Source: Dipetalonema caudispina
Lineage: Eukaryota > Nematoda > Chromadorea > Rhabditida > Onchocercidae
Assembly (NCBI GenBank): GCA_013365325.1
Contig: JABVXV010000037.1
Span: forward strand, 124,001 to 188,000
Direction: 5' to 3'
Length of the DNA stretch: 64,000 nt
This document shows positions 28,909 through 39,736 of the stretch, in pieces. The translations under genes were made by a program, and so were the position numbers. The notes beneath the pieces were generated by a model that did no database searches, had not been told where the DNA came from, and was given only the letters and a program-made list of their open reading frames with translations. How positions within the stretch are numbered: position 1 is the stretch's first letter; the number at the start of each line of letters is the position of its first letter.

Positions 28909-28914
28909 AATAAA
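28909..28914 (+). terminator. Candidate polyadenylation signal for KLHL18
   Basis: AATAAA about 190 bases after the KLHL18 stop codon, the first canonical hexamer on that strand. Confidence 0.5.
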
Positions 28915-29377
28915 TAATTAGACAGTCATTTTCACACTTCGATGCTATATTCCTCGAGTTTGCTTCCGTATACTATTTGCTTATTAATTATTAACATTGA
29001 GATTTCTGTTGTGCAGAAAAATGTGATTTAAATTTTTTTTTTTGTGAGTTGAAAATCAGGAAAGTTAAGGCGAGGTCAAGGGTTAAAACTAGTTATTGAT
29101 TTGAGTGATGTCGTAAAAGATAAAAATGACTAAATTGATAATTTGGTATTTCTAGCATTCATTTTAATGATAAGTGGTTTCCAGGATTTCATGTGTTTCT
29201 ATGCGTGGAACAAAGTGTAGAAAAATGATTTATAAAGAACATGGCAGTGTTAGCCGGCAAATCAGTAAGACATTCTGTTGTTTTACTTTTCAAAACTTCA
29301 ACATAACAGGATTGGTTGAGTAAATGTAGTAAGCTAAATTGGTTGGTTGATTGTATTCCTGAAAATTCAAGAGAGAC

Positions 29378-29404
29378 AGCACGAGAGAGAGAGAGAGAGA
29401 GAGA
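29378..29404. repeat. (GA)n microsatellite
   Basis: GA dinucleotide run in the gap between the convergent KLHL18 and PDI-like genes, just past the end of the PDI-like coding sequence. The rest of 28717-29473 shows no exon. Confidence 0.9.
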
Positions 29405-29473
29405 AGGAAAGATTTGATGAAGGGAAATATGAATGTCAGGGAGAGAGATCATATTATTTGTAAAAGTTTTAGC

Positions 29474-30637
29474 TCAAAGTTCGTCTTTACCCTTAACTTG
29501 TTCCTTATTCTTATTTTCCAATTTCTTTTTCCCATCACTGGTTTTTTCTTTCTTATCCCCTTTCTCGTGCTTTTCCATGCTATTTTCTTCGTCCTTTTTC
29601 ATATTCGTTGTAATGAACTCAGAGAAACTGTTCGCCGTTCGTTTATCCGCCGTATGATAAATGGGCTAAAAGGGGAAAAAAAATGAAAAGCTGAAAAGAT
29701 GGTCAAACTTTCTACTTGTGGATCATTTTTTGAAGAAGTTTTTTTTTTTTTTAATTAAAAAATTCAAAAACTTTAATGATTTAATTTTTTTCTGCAACTC
29801 TGTTATTATTACCATTGTTATCAAACTATATTTGGATTTCATTTTTGCAATGGATGTATTGATGCAAGTTTTTAGAAAACAAAAAAAAAAAGTACTAGTT
29901 GAAGAGACAAACCTTCTTAGATCCTTTGATAAATAGCGCTATGGCAGGTACATCAAATATCGGTAATCCAAGTACTTCGTTATTCACTGAGTTCATTCTG
30001 GCGATTACCAGATTTTTGTTGTTTTTGTAAAGTTCGCCAAGTTTCTCGAATTCCGGCATCGTTCTCTTGCATGCTTCACACCATGGTGCATCTGTAAGAA
30101 CCATAATAGTTGAATTTTTCAATAAATTCTGAAAAAATCCATTCTTTTTAAACTAAATTCCTTTAAATCAGTCATTTTTCAAATCCATTAAATACTTCGA
30201 GATGGTTGATGTTTGAGATGTTGCAGTTACTAAAGAATGATTCAGTGAGACATAACCTGACTGACATCATGAACGGAAATAATCGTTCAGTTGTTTTTTG
30301 AGATGATATTATACTATAGCAAATTAGAAAATGTAGAAACAGTTGTACCATAGGTTAATTTATGTTATAACTTATTTTTTATCTGAAGATAAGATTATAT
30401 GGGAAATACAAAATATTTCAACAATTTTAAGTTGATTATTTAGTCATGAAGTGTTAAATGTTTTCTCAAGAAATTTATGGTAATTCAGTTATCGTCTATT
30501 GATGAATACGCTGCTTGCCGATTAGTTTGAATCTATGTAGCCCTTGGGATGTATACCGCATCTATTGAAATACTAAGGTCCAGCAACTTTTCTACTTTTT
30601 TGTAAGCGATATTGAATGTAGTAATGAATCTATTTTG

Positions 30638-30668
<31 letters not shown>

Positions 30669-32373
30669 AAGTTTTTAATTAGTTTTTAAATTGTTTTTCC
30701 TTATTTGCCTTCTCTTCCAGTATTTTCTTACGTACTCTTCGCAAACCATTTATTTTTTTTTCTCTGTAAATGATGCTTTAGTAATATTAAGTAAAAAGAA
30801 TGAAGCGAACTTACAGAATAATACGAAGGTTGTTCTCTTCGAGTCAAATACTTGCTCTTCGAAGTTTTTCCCTACTAGTTCAATTACAGATTTTTTATTC
30901 CAGTCATCAGGAATTTCGTCACTTTTTAAGAATGGTATTGCTTTACCATCCAAACATGATTGTACGAATGAGATTATTTCTGCCTTTACTATCTACAAAT
31001 TCATTTATTTATATCAGTGAAAATGATATTAGATTTTTTAGATGAATTATTTCATCTTTTGGATCAATGCGAAATGTGAAGAATAAGGTATCGATTCATT
31101 TCGCTGTGTGGTATTATTTTTTTTTTTTTTTGCTACTAATGTGGTTTGGAAGAAAGAGTATGAGGGACAAAATTGTTGGCAATCTTCTATCCTCTGTAAA
31201 GCGATCAAATTGTCGAAATTCACTTAGAAATGAAATTGTGAATTCTTCATTTAGAAAATTCAAGATTTATAATTTATTGGAGAAATACTTACAAAAAATC
31301 CTGAAAAAACTACTTACTTCTTTCATTTCCGCTTTATACTTCTTGAAGTATTTTTCAAGGCTAACAAACAACACACCGGGCACATCTTCCGCTATTAAAC
31401 CGAAAAATTCGATTATTTGCCAATTTTCTTCTATGTCCGAGTTGATATATACAAATCGAACCTAAATACCTGGGTAATTCGGCACTGAATAACTTATTCA
31501 AATTTAGACTTTCTGATAGTATTTATAATATTTCTAGAATTAGGAACGATTCAGGATTCAAATATTCGCTATTAGTTGTTTTTGTAGGTATTATGAAAGC
31601 AAATGTTTCTGAAACAGCAGGGAATCTAAATTTAAGCTGAAGAAATGGAGGTCCGTCTTCAGTACTGTAGAAGGTATCCGAAGATGACTGGATTTAAAGA
31701 TATACTATTAATTAGCCCTCAGGCTTTTTTAAGATTGGGTATTTCTTGAAGTCTTTGTATAGCATTGCTACTTCTATAATAATGATTAATATAAAAATGG
31801 TTAAACCTTGTCTTCAAATTTCTCCGCAGCTTTCTTGAATTCATCCAGATGGTCATCATAATCCTCAGATTCTTTTGATTCAATCAATATCGCAAATTCA
31901 GTATTCTCATTACCACGAAAAATGGACGATCCCGATTCTTTCACATATTCGGTTATCAGATTTTTTTTCTATATTGTATCGATATTGACAAAGTGAGACT
32001 GTCCATTATATCAGTAAGGATATCAATACTGTTTTATAATTCAGTCAGTGAATCTCCTAGTGATGATGTAATTAATTACATGCCAAATTTGGTAGAGTAT
32101 TTAACCTACTACCCTTTTCTCCTTTCTTTCCTTGCTCTTTCTCATTTTCCGTCGATGATGATTGTCTCCCTTCGTTAAACTACTTGTATTTGTTGAACTG
32201 TTTACTCCAATTTGTCCCTTTCCTTTCCCTCACTTCCTTGTTATGCTATCACATTATTCTTAGTAATTAAAATGCCTTAATGTACATCGTTGATAATATC
32301 TAACCTTCATTTCAACTAGTGTTCCAAGTAAGGGAAGAAGCAGAAGTGGACAAATAGGAATTACTCGCCACAT
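29474..32373 (-). CDS. Half-size protein disulfide isomerase-like protein (signal peptide, b', a', KDEL)
   Basis: Predicted soluble ER-lumen thiol-disulfide oxidoreductase or chaperone. Six exons on the minus strand: 32373-32305, 31968-31807, 31461-31318, 30992-30815, 30091-29913 and 29665-29474. All phases match, giving 307 residues against about 490 for ordinary PDI. Exon 1 is a signal peptide (MWRVIPICPLLLLPLLGTL). Exons 2-4 are a PDI b'-like domain (VRFVYINSDIEENWQIIEFF) and linker (GKNFEEQVFDSKRTTFVLFY). Exon 5 is the thioredoxin-like a' domain with APWCEACK, so the active site is CEAC rather than CGHC, and a cis-Pro loop (FDVPAIALF). The last exon has a Lys/Glu-rich tail ending KGKDEL, the ER-retrieval signal. 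No a or b domain exon was found, and intron 1 (336 bases) is too short to hide both. Confidence 0.88.
30638..30667. repeat. A(30) homopolymer in a PDI-like gene intron
   Basis: Thirty consecutive A on the plus strand, inside the intron before the CEAC exon. Possibly a retrocopy tail or slippage tract; its length may be unreliable. Confidence 0.9.
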
Positions 32374-33686
32374 TTCGTCTTTCCTTGCCAGCGGATAATG
32401 GTTGATATGTTGTGATGGCAATAGTAGATGATGGTGCTGATGGCACTTTTGACGACACTTTTCGATCCGGGTAGTCGAAAGGTGTAATATGTGTCCCTTA
32501 CCATTTCTCGCCCTCGTCCCAATTCTCCTCCTTCTAATACTATAACTTGTTTTGCAAAAGACTGACGAGCATTATTTTTTGCATGCAGACAAAATTGATG
32601 ATCATTAGAATTTCATTAAATGAGAAAGATGAATGGATACTGTCGCAATGATTTAATGATGCATTATGCATAATAGAAAATATGTTGATATTATAATTGT
32701 AGTAACTTATATAATGATATCGATATGTATTCGATCTCTTGGATCATTCAATGTTTCTTTATATGAGAATTAGCAGATGAATTTGGATTTTCCATCTTAG
32801 AGGGATGAGTTAGTTTAACCATGCTAATCTAGATATTGATGGATTTTATTAAAAATTTTGCAGCAAATATTCAGTACGTATTAGAAATTATAGGTGACAA
32901 GGCTTATCACAATATATGCTATATTGATGATTGTCATCAATTTTTTCCACATTATTATGAATGGCGAATATCACTACATGTATATATTTTGTATTTAAAT
33001 TTTTTGCTGTTATTTCAATTTGAGTGTAAGATAGGATGCATTCGGCGAATCAGACAGTTATGCAGCAAACAAAACGTTGTTGTATTTGTGGTACGGACAC
33101 TTCTCCCAACGAACAACCGAAGGAAAGCGTTCAATTCATTACGACAGCAATACACTCTTTCCATCCCTGTCCAGCGCTTCTTGAAAGAATGGAAATATTT
33201 CACTCTTTCCTTTTTCCCTAACCAATTCAACTCTTTTGGCATCGGCTCTCATCAAAACATTTCACATCACAAAACGAAAACTTTCGAAAGACCAGTTAGC
33301 AATCGAAAATTAGCTCGATAAGTTTTTTTTTTCTTTTTTTTTTTTTTTTTTTGTGGTATTGAACCAATTCTCCTCACAATTTGGCATATTCATAGCATTA
33401 TTTCACCATAGATTAGAGCTCTCTCTGGAAGCGAGTAAGTTTTAGGAATTTCAGTTTTTTTTTTAGAGAGTAATATGAATGCTTTTATACTATCATCTTG
33501 AAGAGTTCCGTAAAGTTTTTTTCTTCGCTCTATGAAAAACGTCCTCCCACGCGATTCTCAAATGTTTGTTCTCTTTCGATGTGTATTTTTCGTGTTTTTT
33601 AAATTATTTGTAGCTATTGCCTGTAAAAGTTTAATAGTCCGATACCCGTTGTCGCAGTATCTAGAAACATTATCTTGTATTCGTTA
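32374..33686. other. Divergent intergenic region
   Basis: Space between the minus-strand PDI-like gene and the plus-strand gene at 33740; both promoters should lie here. Around 33015-33321 three frames on two strands are open together, including a Cys-containing plus frame (RCCICGTDTSPNEQP). None has a clear start, splice sites and homology, so no gene is called. T-rich tracts lie at about 33319-33352. Confidence 0.5.
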
Positions 33687-33701
33687 TTCCGTGTATTTCA
33701 G
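33687..33701 (+). promoter_or_regulatory. Candidate spliced-leader trans-splice acceptor
   Basis: A pyrimidine-rich tract ending TTTCAG, 38 bases before the ATG at 33740, with no coding exon recognised upstream. This is the position expected for a nematode spliced-leader addition site. Confidence 0.45.
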
Positions 33702-33739
33702 GAGTTTGATTATTCAAGTACCAAAAAAGGATCATCGCA

Positions 33740-35761
33740 ATGAACAACCCTGAAAGTAAGTTTTGTGTTCTCTCCGTTTGATTACCATACAAGAAAGAGA
33801 ATCATTGAATTTCGTTTCTCGGTTCTCAAGATATAAGCCTGTCGAATTTTGTCCGATTTTCAAGATGGGATTGTTTGGTCATCTTATCCGACTTCTCTTT
33901 ATAGTTGCATGCGTTATGTGAATGTTTCTTGCTCTTTTTTATCATTTTCAGAAAATCGGAAGTTAGGTGAAAGCGTGCGTTGTTTACGTGAACAAGGACT
34001 AACTTTCTCTCAGATTTCTCAAGAACTGAAGGTATATATTAACTCGATATTATTTGATGTGAAAAGCAGAAGGTAACAAGGACACTTGGATGATTCCTTG
34101 ATATGTCAATTATAAAGCGTCAAATTAGAACCGTTTCTGTTCTGGAGAACCGTAGTGAGAAGGTGAAAAAGGAAATGATAGAAGAGTACTCATCATCCTG
34201 TTTTTTATTTGAACTTTATTGAGTGAAATACCATGCAATTCTCTAATATTAATTCAAATCTAAATTAAGTTTAGTCTGCATGTTTTATTTTCTTGATCTT
34301 CGTAAATTCAATCTTAGGACCTTATCTTAATCATGCTAATGTTCACGTTTGAGTGTTAAAGTGCATCGAAGATATATCCAGGAACTTTAGGATGAATTGT
34401 TGGATACTTACTTAATTCGAATAACTATATAGTGAACTTTTGCCGAAAAGGTTTTATTGGTAGGAATCTATTGTTAACATCACTGAGTATATTTGTATGC
34501 TTCAGCAACCGCTATCGACGTGTTATTCAGCCATGAGGTCGCTTAAATTATCGAAAGACTATACAGAAAATCTGAAGATGGTTGTGAAAAAAAGGAAACG
34601 TGATTATGCTGGATCTCTGCAGTCTGTAAGTATCCATCGTTTATTTCTCGTTGCTTTTTAAAGCTTTGATTCAAGTGCAATTAAAGTTTTAACATGTAAG
34701 AAGGTTGAAGATCCTAATTTTAGAAGCTTTCGTGAATTATAGAAAATACCGTGAATATTACAATCGTACTAAATATTTACAGTGATAAAAAAATGAACAG
34801 TGCTAAGCAAGGTTTTCGGAAGACATTGTAGGGTGGTAGCTGCTGTTCAAGCTCGGAATCAGATCAGTTGATTGATGAATCTCCTTCTCTTCAAGCTTCA
34901 TCATCCTTCACTCTACCATCACCTACCTATGCAACCTATGGCTTAACATCGACTACAAACCAGCTTTTGCACGCTGTGAACAAATCAATCGAAGCTGCTC
35001 CATGGCATCAGCAACTTAGTTCCAGTATGGTATCGGGGAACTGTGTTGGTTTATCTTTATTTTGAATAATTCTCTTTATGTTACTGGAGGAATACTAGAG
35101 CCAGGGAAACATGGAAAATGTCATCAATTACAGAAAAACGAAGGAGAAGGCGAAGAACGTCGCATAACAACCGATCATTCATCGACAACATTCCCAGTTG
35201 CAACCTCATCTTTCACCGACTCCGAAACCATTTCATCCTTTGTGCCATATCGAGAAATAAATCCAGAAACTACTTGTTTTCTGGAAGAGGCTAAACGTAT
35301 TGCTTCATCAGCATCATTTAAGGTGAATTATAGCGGAATCAGATCAATTCACAAAATAAAATACGAAGCTATGAACGATTTTTTATTGGTATTTGTAATG
35401 TAAATCTGATTTAGCTTTAATGTTAAGCATTTTATTTTCTTAGCAGATTTCATAAGCTAGACTGAATGACTGGTTATTTTCTGATAACTCCTTCTTTTTG
35501 TGACATCGAAATTCTTTTGGGTCATGCATCTGCAATACTTTTTTTCCCTAAATTTTATGCATATTTTAGGGTAGCGATAGCACGAAAGTAACCGTTTTGG
35601 AGGAGAATGCTGAAAATGCTATAACGCAAAAACTGACATGGGCTTTGGAACAGCTGGAAAATTCGAGGAAACCGGATGAAATTGTACAGTTGATGAATGT
35701 GGTCGCTAGTGCTTTGAACATATTGAACAGTTTGAAAGTTAAAGATAATTCTACGTCCTAA
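33740..35761 (+). CDS. Unrecognised protein with helix-turn-helix-like N-terminus
   Basis: Six exons: 33740-33755, 33952-34031, 34506-34625, 34832-35029, 35101-35322 and 35570-35761, all in phase, giving 275 residues. The N-terminus (GESVRCLREQGLTFSQISQE) reads like a short helix-turn-helix of the kind in paired, CENP-B or invertase-type DNA-binding domains. It is followed by a basic segment with KKRKRD that could be a nuclear localisation signal, then long Ser/Thr-rich and acidic regions, and a predicted C-terminal helix (LTWALEQLENSRKPDEIVQL). I do not recognise the family; a nuclear or chromatin role is an inference from the HTH-like start and basic patch alone. The intron at 35030-35100 is short and its acceptor could be shifted. 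Exon 5 ends in phase 0, which would also fit the exon pair at 37690. Confidence 0.75.
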
Positions 35762-37689
35762 ATTTAAAGGCATGTTTTGATACCTCCTGTTCATTATGAA
35801 AGGTGTGTCGAAAATAACGAACTGATTATGTTTGAAGGTTTTTGATAAATCACATTTCTCTCTTTTCATTGTTTAGCTTGAAAACTTGTGTTTGAAGCTA
35901 ACTATTACAGGACGAGATGGTAACAAGTATAGAAGTAGAAAGTCAGTATTGATTATTATCTAATATCATCGTGACAGCGAAAACTATTATCTAATACAAA
36001 AGTAAAATCTTGCTGGGCTTTAAAATAGCTGTGTGAAAAATCAGAATTTGTGAATTGATTCGAGTGAGTTCTAGGAAATGATTTCATTTCACTGTTTTAG
36101 TTAGTCATCAAGAAAATCAAAAAGTAAGATCTTGTGGATCCACAAATTGTTAGTGATTTAATCGCTTTATATCAAGATCTGATTCTCTTTCCAATTTAAT
36201 TTCTTGTTAACCATTTCCAAGCATAGCGAATATCTCTGACGATGGAAAAGTTCATCCTAACATATTCTTTCAAATGAATTTTTATAATGAAGAGTCGAAA
36301 ATGAATTATCATTTCAGTAGTAGTGTTTTCTTTCGTTGTTATTATATATCGTCCATCATTTCTCTATCAAACTTCGAAATATATTATTTGCTTCGACGCT
36401 ACTGAAAATTTAGGAAGCAAGATGATGTCCGGCCCATCAGATGATTGAAAATAAAAACTGGATTCATCGCACAGTTGCTTTAAAATTCTGTATGTTTGCG
36501 TCATTTCTCTTTATCATTATTTGTTATTTAAACAGAATTTTCGGTATCGTGTTCTATCAGTCAGGTTGTCTTGGGATTTCAGCATTTCCACGACATTTTC
36601 CTCTATTCTTTCGATGAAGTTTAATTAACTCCACTTGTTGAAATAAACAAGAACTTCAGCTCAGTTTTTTGTAATCAAGCTCAAGAGAGCATGTTTGTGC
36701 ACAAAGATTTTACATAAAGTTGTGTGAAATTTGTTCACCAAGTATTTGACTCTCCATTTCATTTCCTGTTAACGCTATCATCATATAGACTTGGTAATAA
36801 TTGTTCCTAGGTGATTATGGGAATTCAATGTAAAGTCCTCAACGTCGGCAACATCTCATACCTTGCAATTGCGTATATATCAGTATATATCAGTTGATGT
36901 AGATCAAAACTGCGTTAAAGTAATAATAATATATGCTGTCAACAGAACTGACATAAATAGAGAGGAAAAGGCTTATGAATAAGATTATATACTTCCCTGT
37001 TCATTTACAAAATATAAATTGATACGAAGCTTTTAGGTAAAAAAAGCTTTCGAAGGTTTGCAAAAAAAAAAAATGCTTGCCGAACAAATCTTGTTCATTA
37101 TTCTCAGTAGTCTTTTTGAATTGTAAATTGGCGATTTTGATCACCTATTTCGAAGAGAAAACATCGATCGATGATAAAAATGAAATTGCAAGGAATATTT
37201 TTTAAAACTAGCTCTTCTTAATGACAAAGTTCATTTCTGTGACTTTCTCTTTCCTCTAAAACACAACACTTCCATTCCTTTAAGTTGCATGCAGCTCTAT
37301 TTTGACAAGTTTCATTTAAACATATATGATGTCGTACGGTAATCAGACATTCTAGGTGTGTAATGGATGGCTAAACCCATAATTCTTAGACATCTTATTA
37401 TTTCTTACAAATCCTTGGCTTCAGCATTCTTTCATTACTAGAGAAGTCTAGAAGACGTAGATGAAAGAAAAGGAAAAGAATTATCAATATCCATCAATTA
37501 GATTATTACGAATAGTTCATAGATGCCCTACTATACCTGTCCATTATACCTCCAAGTCATTAACTTTACTCTAACGGTATTTCTGATTCAGGAAATGCCG
37601 TAATGACTATATGTTTATACTTTCATATACTTTTGAATATTTTTAGGACAACTCTTTTGAGTGTCATAATACTCAATATTAGTTTACAG
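35762..37689. other. Non-coding stretch after the HTH-like gene
   Basis: No exon or RNA gene seen. Presumably includes the 3' UTR of the preceding gene. Confidence 0.5.
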
Positions 37690-38331
37690 GTAATAAACGT
37701 GCCACATACGACCAGTCATCCGGAAGAGATCACTGACATGAGCAGTCAAACTGTTCTCCGGTTAGTATGTTGCTAATAGTTTAGATTAAATGTCTTCACT
37801 GATTCTAAGCTACCTAGCAATCAAGCATTGCCTTTTGGGTATACTTGAAGTCTTTCGCATTTTATGTCCACTTCATCGTTATTAAGCATTGCCTACCTGA
37901 CATCATATTAAGTAACTGAAATTATATTTCAATCGTCCTTTCATAATTCATGTAAAATGCAAGTATATATTTGTCTCTGTGTTAAGAAGATATGGAAATG
38001 TTCTGAAAAAAAAAAGTGACTTTCACTGTTTCAAAGTTACTACTTATATGCGCAGTAAAATATGTCCTGTTTGTTTAAAATATGTAATGTTTATCATATG
38101 TCACTTAACATATTATTTATTAAATATATTTAATTGATAGCACATTACTTTTAACTATTCTTGCGAACAGTGCTTTATGATAACAACACAGTTTGCTCAG
38201 ATTATATCTGTTCGATCCTTTAACTTCTGCAATCAAGTGATAAAAGTTATCTACAGCTAGATAATTACTATGTTCCTCTTATCAGGGCTAATAAAACGAA
38301 AAGAAATGACTGGAGAATGGAATGTGAATAA
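37690..38331 (+). CDS. Possible exon pair: alternative 3' exons or a small separate gene
   Basis: Exon 37690-37760 follows TTTACAG, reads VINVPHTTSHPEEITDMSSQ and ends at CG|GTTAGT. Exon 38286-38331 follows the pyrimidine-rich CTCTTATCAG, joins in phase and reads ANKTKRNDWRMECE to a stop. The first composition is clearly protein-like. There is no ATG at the front, so it needs upstream exons; exon 5 of the gene at 33740 ends in the right phase, making these candidate alternative 3' exons. No family recognised. Confidence 0.35.
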
Positions 38332-38767
38332 GATTTGACACACTGTGATACCATTTCGGCAGTCCAAAAGACAGTGATTGACCATTGTGATGTCATATCA
38401 TGCTCAAATCGAATGTCGCTACGGTCTGATTCTCAGTAATGCCTACTAAAACAACAATTACCAATGGAAATCTATTACTACTTTATATATAATCGAGATT
38501 GGACCAATTCTGGAATCTTATTCTCGATTTTAGCAATACATTAGCGTGCAAGTCGGGCAAAAAAATCACTCGTTTAAATTGATCTTTTTCTGAACTGATA
38601 TACTGCGCCTGCATTCTAAGCCGAAGTAAATAAGACGATAAAAATATTCCAACCATTGAAGAGTGTAATTACCGCTCAATATTGCATGATTTACCCAACA
38701 TAGTGATATAATTTATCAGTATCACTGTTAATGATCAGTATTCGAAATATCGGTAGACCTCGAATGT

Positions 38768-38832
38768 GCATTCATGATCTCTGAGAGAAAGAGAGAGGGA
38801 GACAGAGAGGAAAGAAGAGGGAGAGAGAGATC
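38768..38832. repeat. GA-rich simple repeat
   Basis: Imperfect GAGA/GGGAGA purine tract in the gap before the ubc-7 gene. Nothing else is seen in 38332-39736. Confidence 0.85.
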
Positions 38833-39736
38833 AAAAAGACTGAAAACCCTCCAGCGAGCGGACAATAAATGACAGAAATTGTCCTTCACAGCATGGCATA
38901 TCGACATCTGTGGAGTGCGCAATATGCTACACTGACATCGATTCTAGACCATACAGTATGTCATGTTGATAGATATTATGGACCGTGAAACTTTGTCATT
39001 GCGAGATTTTCTTAGGGGAAAGTTGGGGGATAGCGGTAATGTTTCTGTACTGAGTAGAATTTTCATTTTTGCTTTTTTGGAAGCATTGATTTAAATAGAG
39101 AAATAAAGTTGAGTGGGAATTCATGTCTTTATAATATCTTATTCAATTTATTGCAGTTGTTGCGCTATATACTTTAAAATTTCTGAGGTTGAAAGTGGTC
39201 GTTAAGTTGTGAATTCTTTCCTCCTTCTTTTTCTTTCCCCACTGTTCTACTTTTTTCGAATTAATTCTGGTCAAAAACAAAAAAGTAAAAACAGTAGGAC
39301 AAGAGAGTGTTTAATTACTGACCTAAGATGTATCATAGAAACTTCAAATTCAAATGTAAGTTTTGTTTAAAACATCAATGGTAATGTTAAGTCTCATGTG
39401 TGACTAATAGATCATCCATTCGGTAATGAGCTGAAGGTCTATGCAGAACATCGCCATACTTCAAAAGGAGAACGAATAAGCTGTCAAAGTATCGTCCGAT
39501 TTTTAGAGATCATTTAATTATTAATTACGTATTTCTTAGTACTGTGATAGCAGTCGTGATACTATCGATGCTCTTCCACCTTTCATATATGGTACTTTGT
39601 TTTTTGTTCAACGTATTCATCGATTTTTTGTTAGTTGACAAATGACCAAAATTAATTAATTGTATTTTCGATAACCGAGGAAAGGGTCGGTTATTGTTTG
39701 TATTGGTGGTGTAGTGGGTTTATCTAGCGGAGGAGC

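Noticed and set aside
31993..32178. Possible extra exon in intron 1 of the PDI-like gene (Glu/Lys/Ser-rich minus frame)
   Set aside because: Low-complexity, no good acceptor, and exons 1 and 2 already join in phase.
32836..33321. The longest single open frame, 161 codons on the plus strand
   Set aside because: No splice or start context, mixed hydrophobic and basic composition, no family features, and it overlaps other open frames. Length alone is not convincing.
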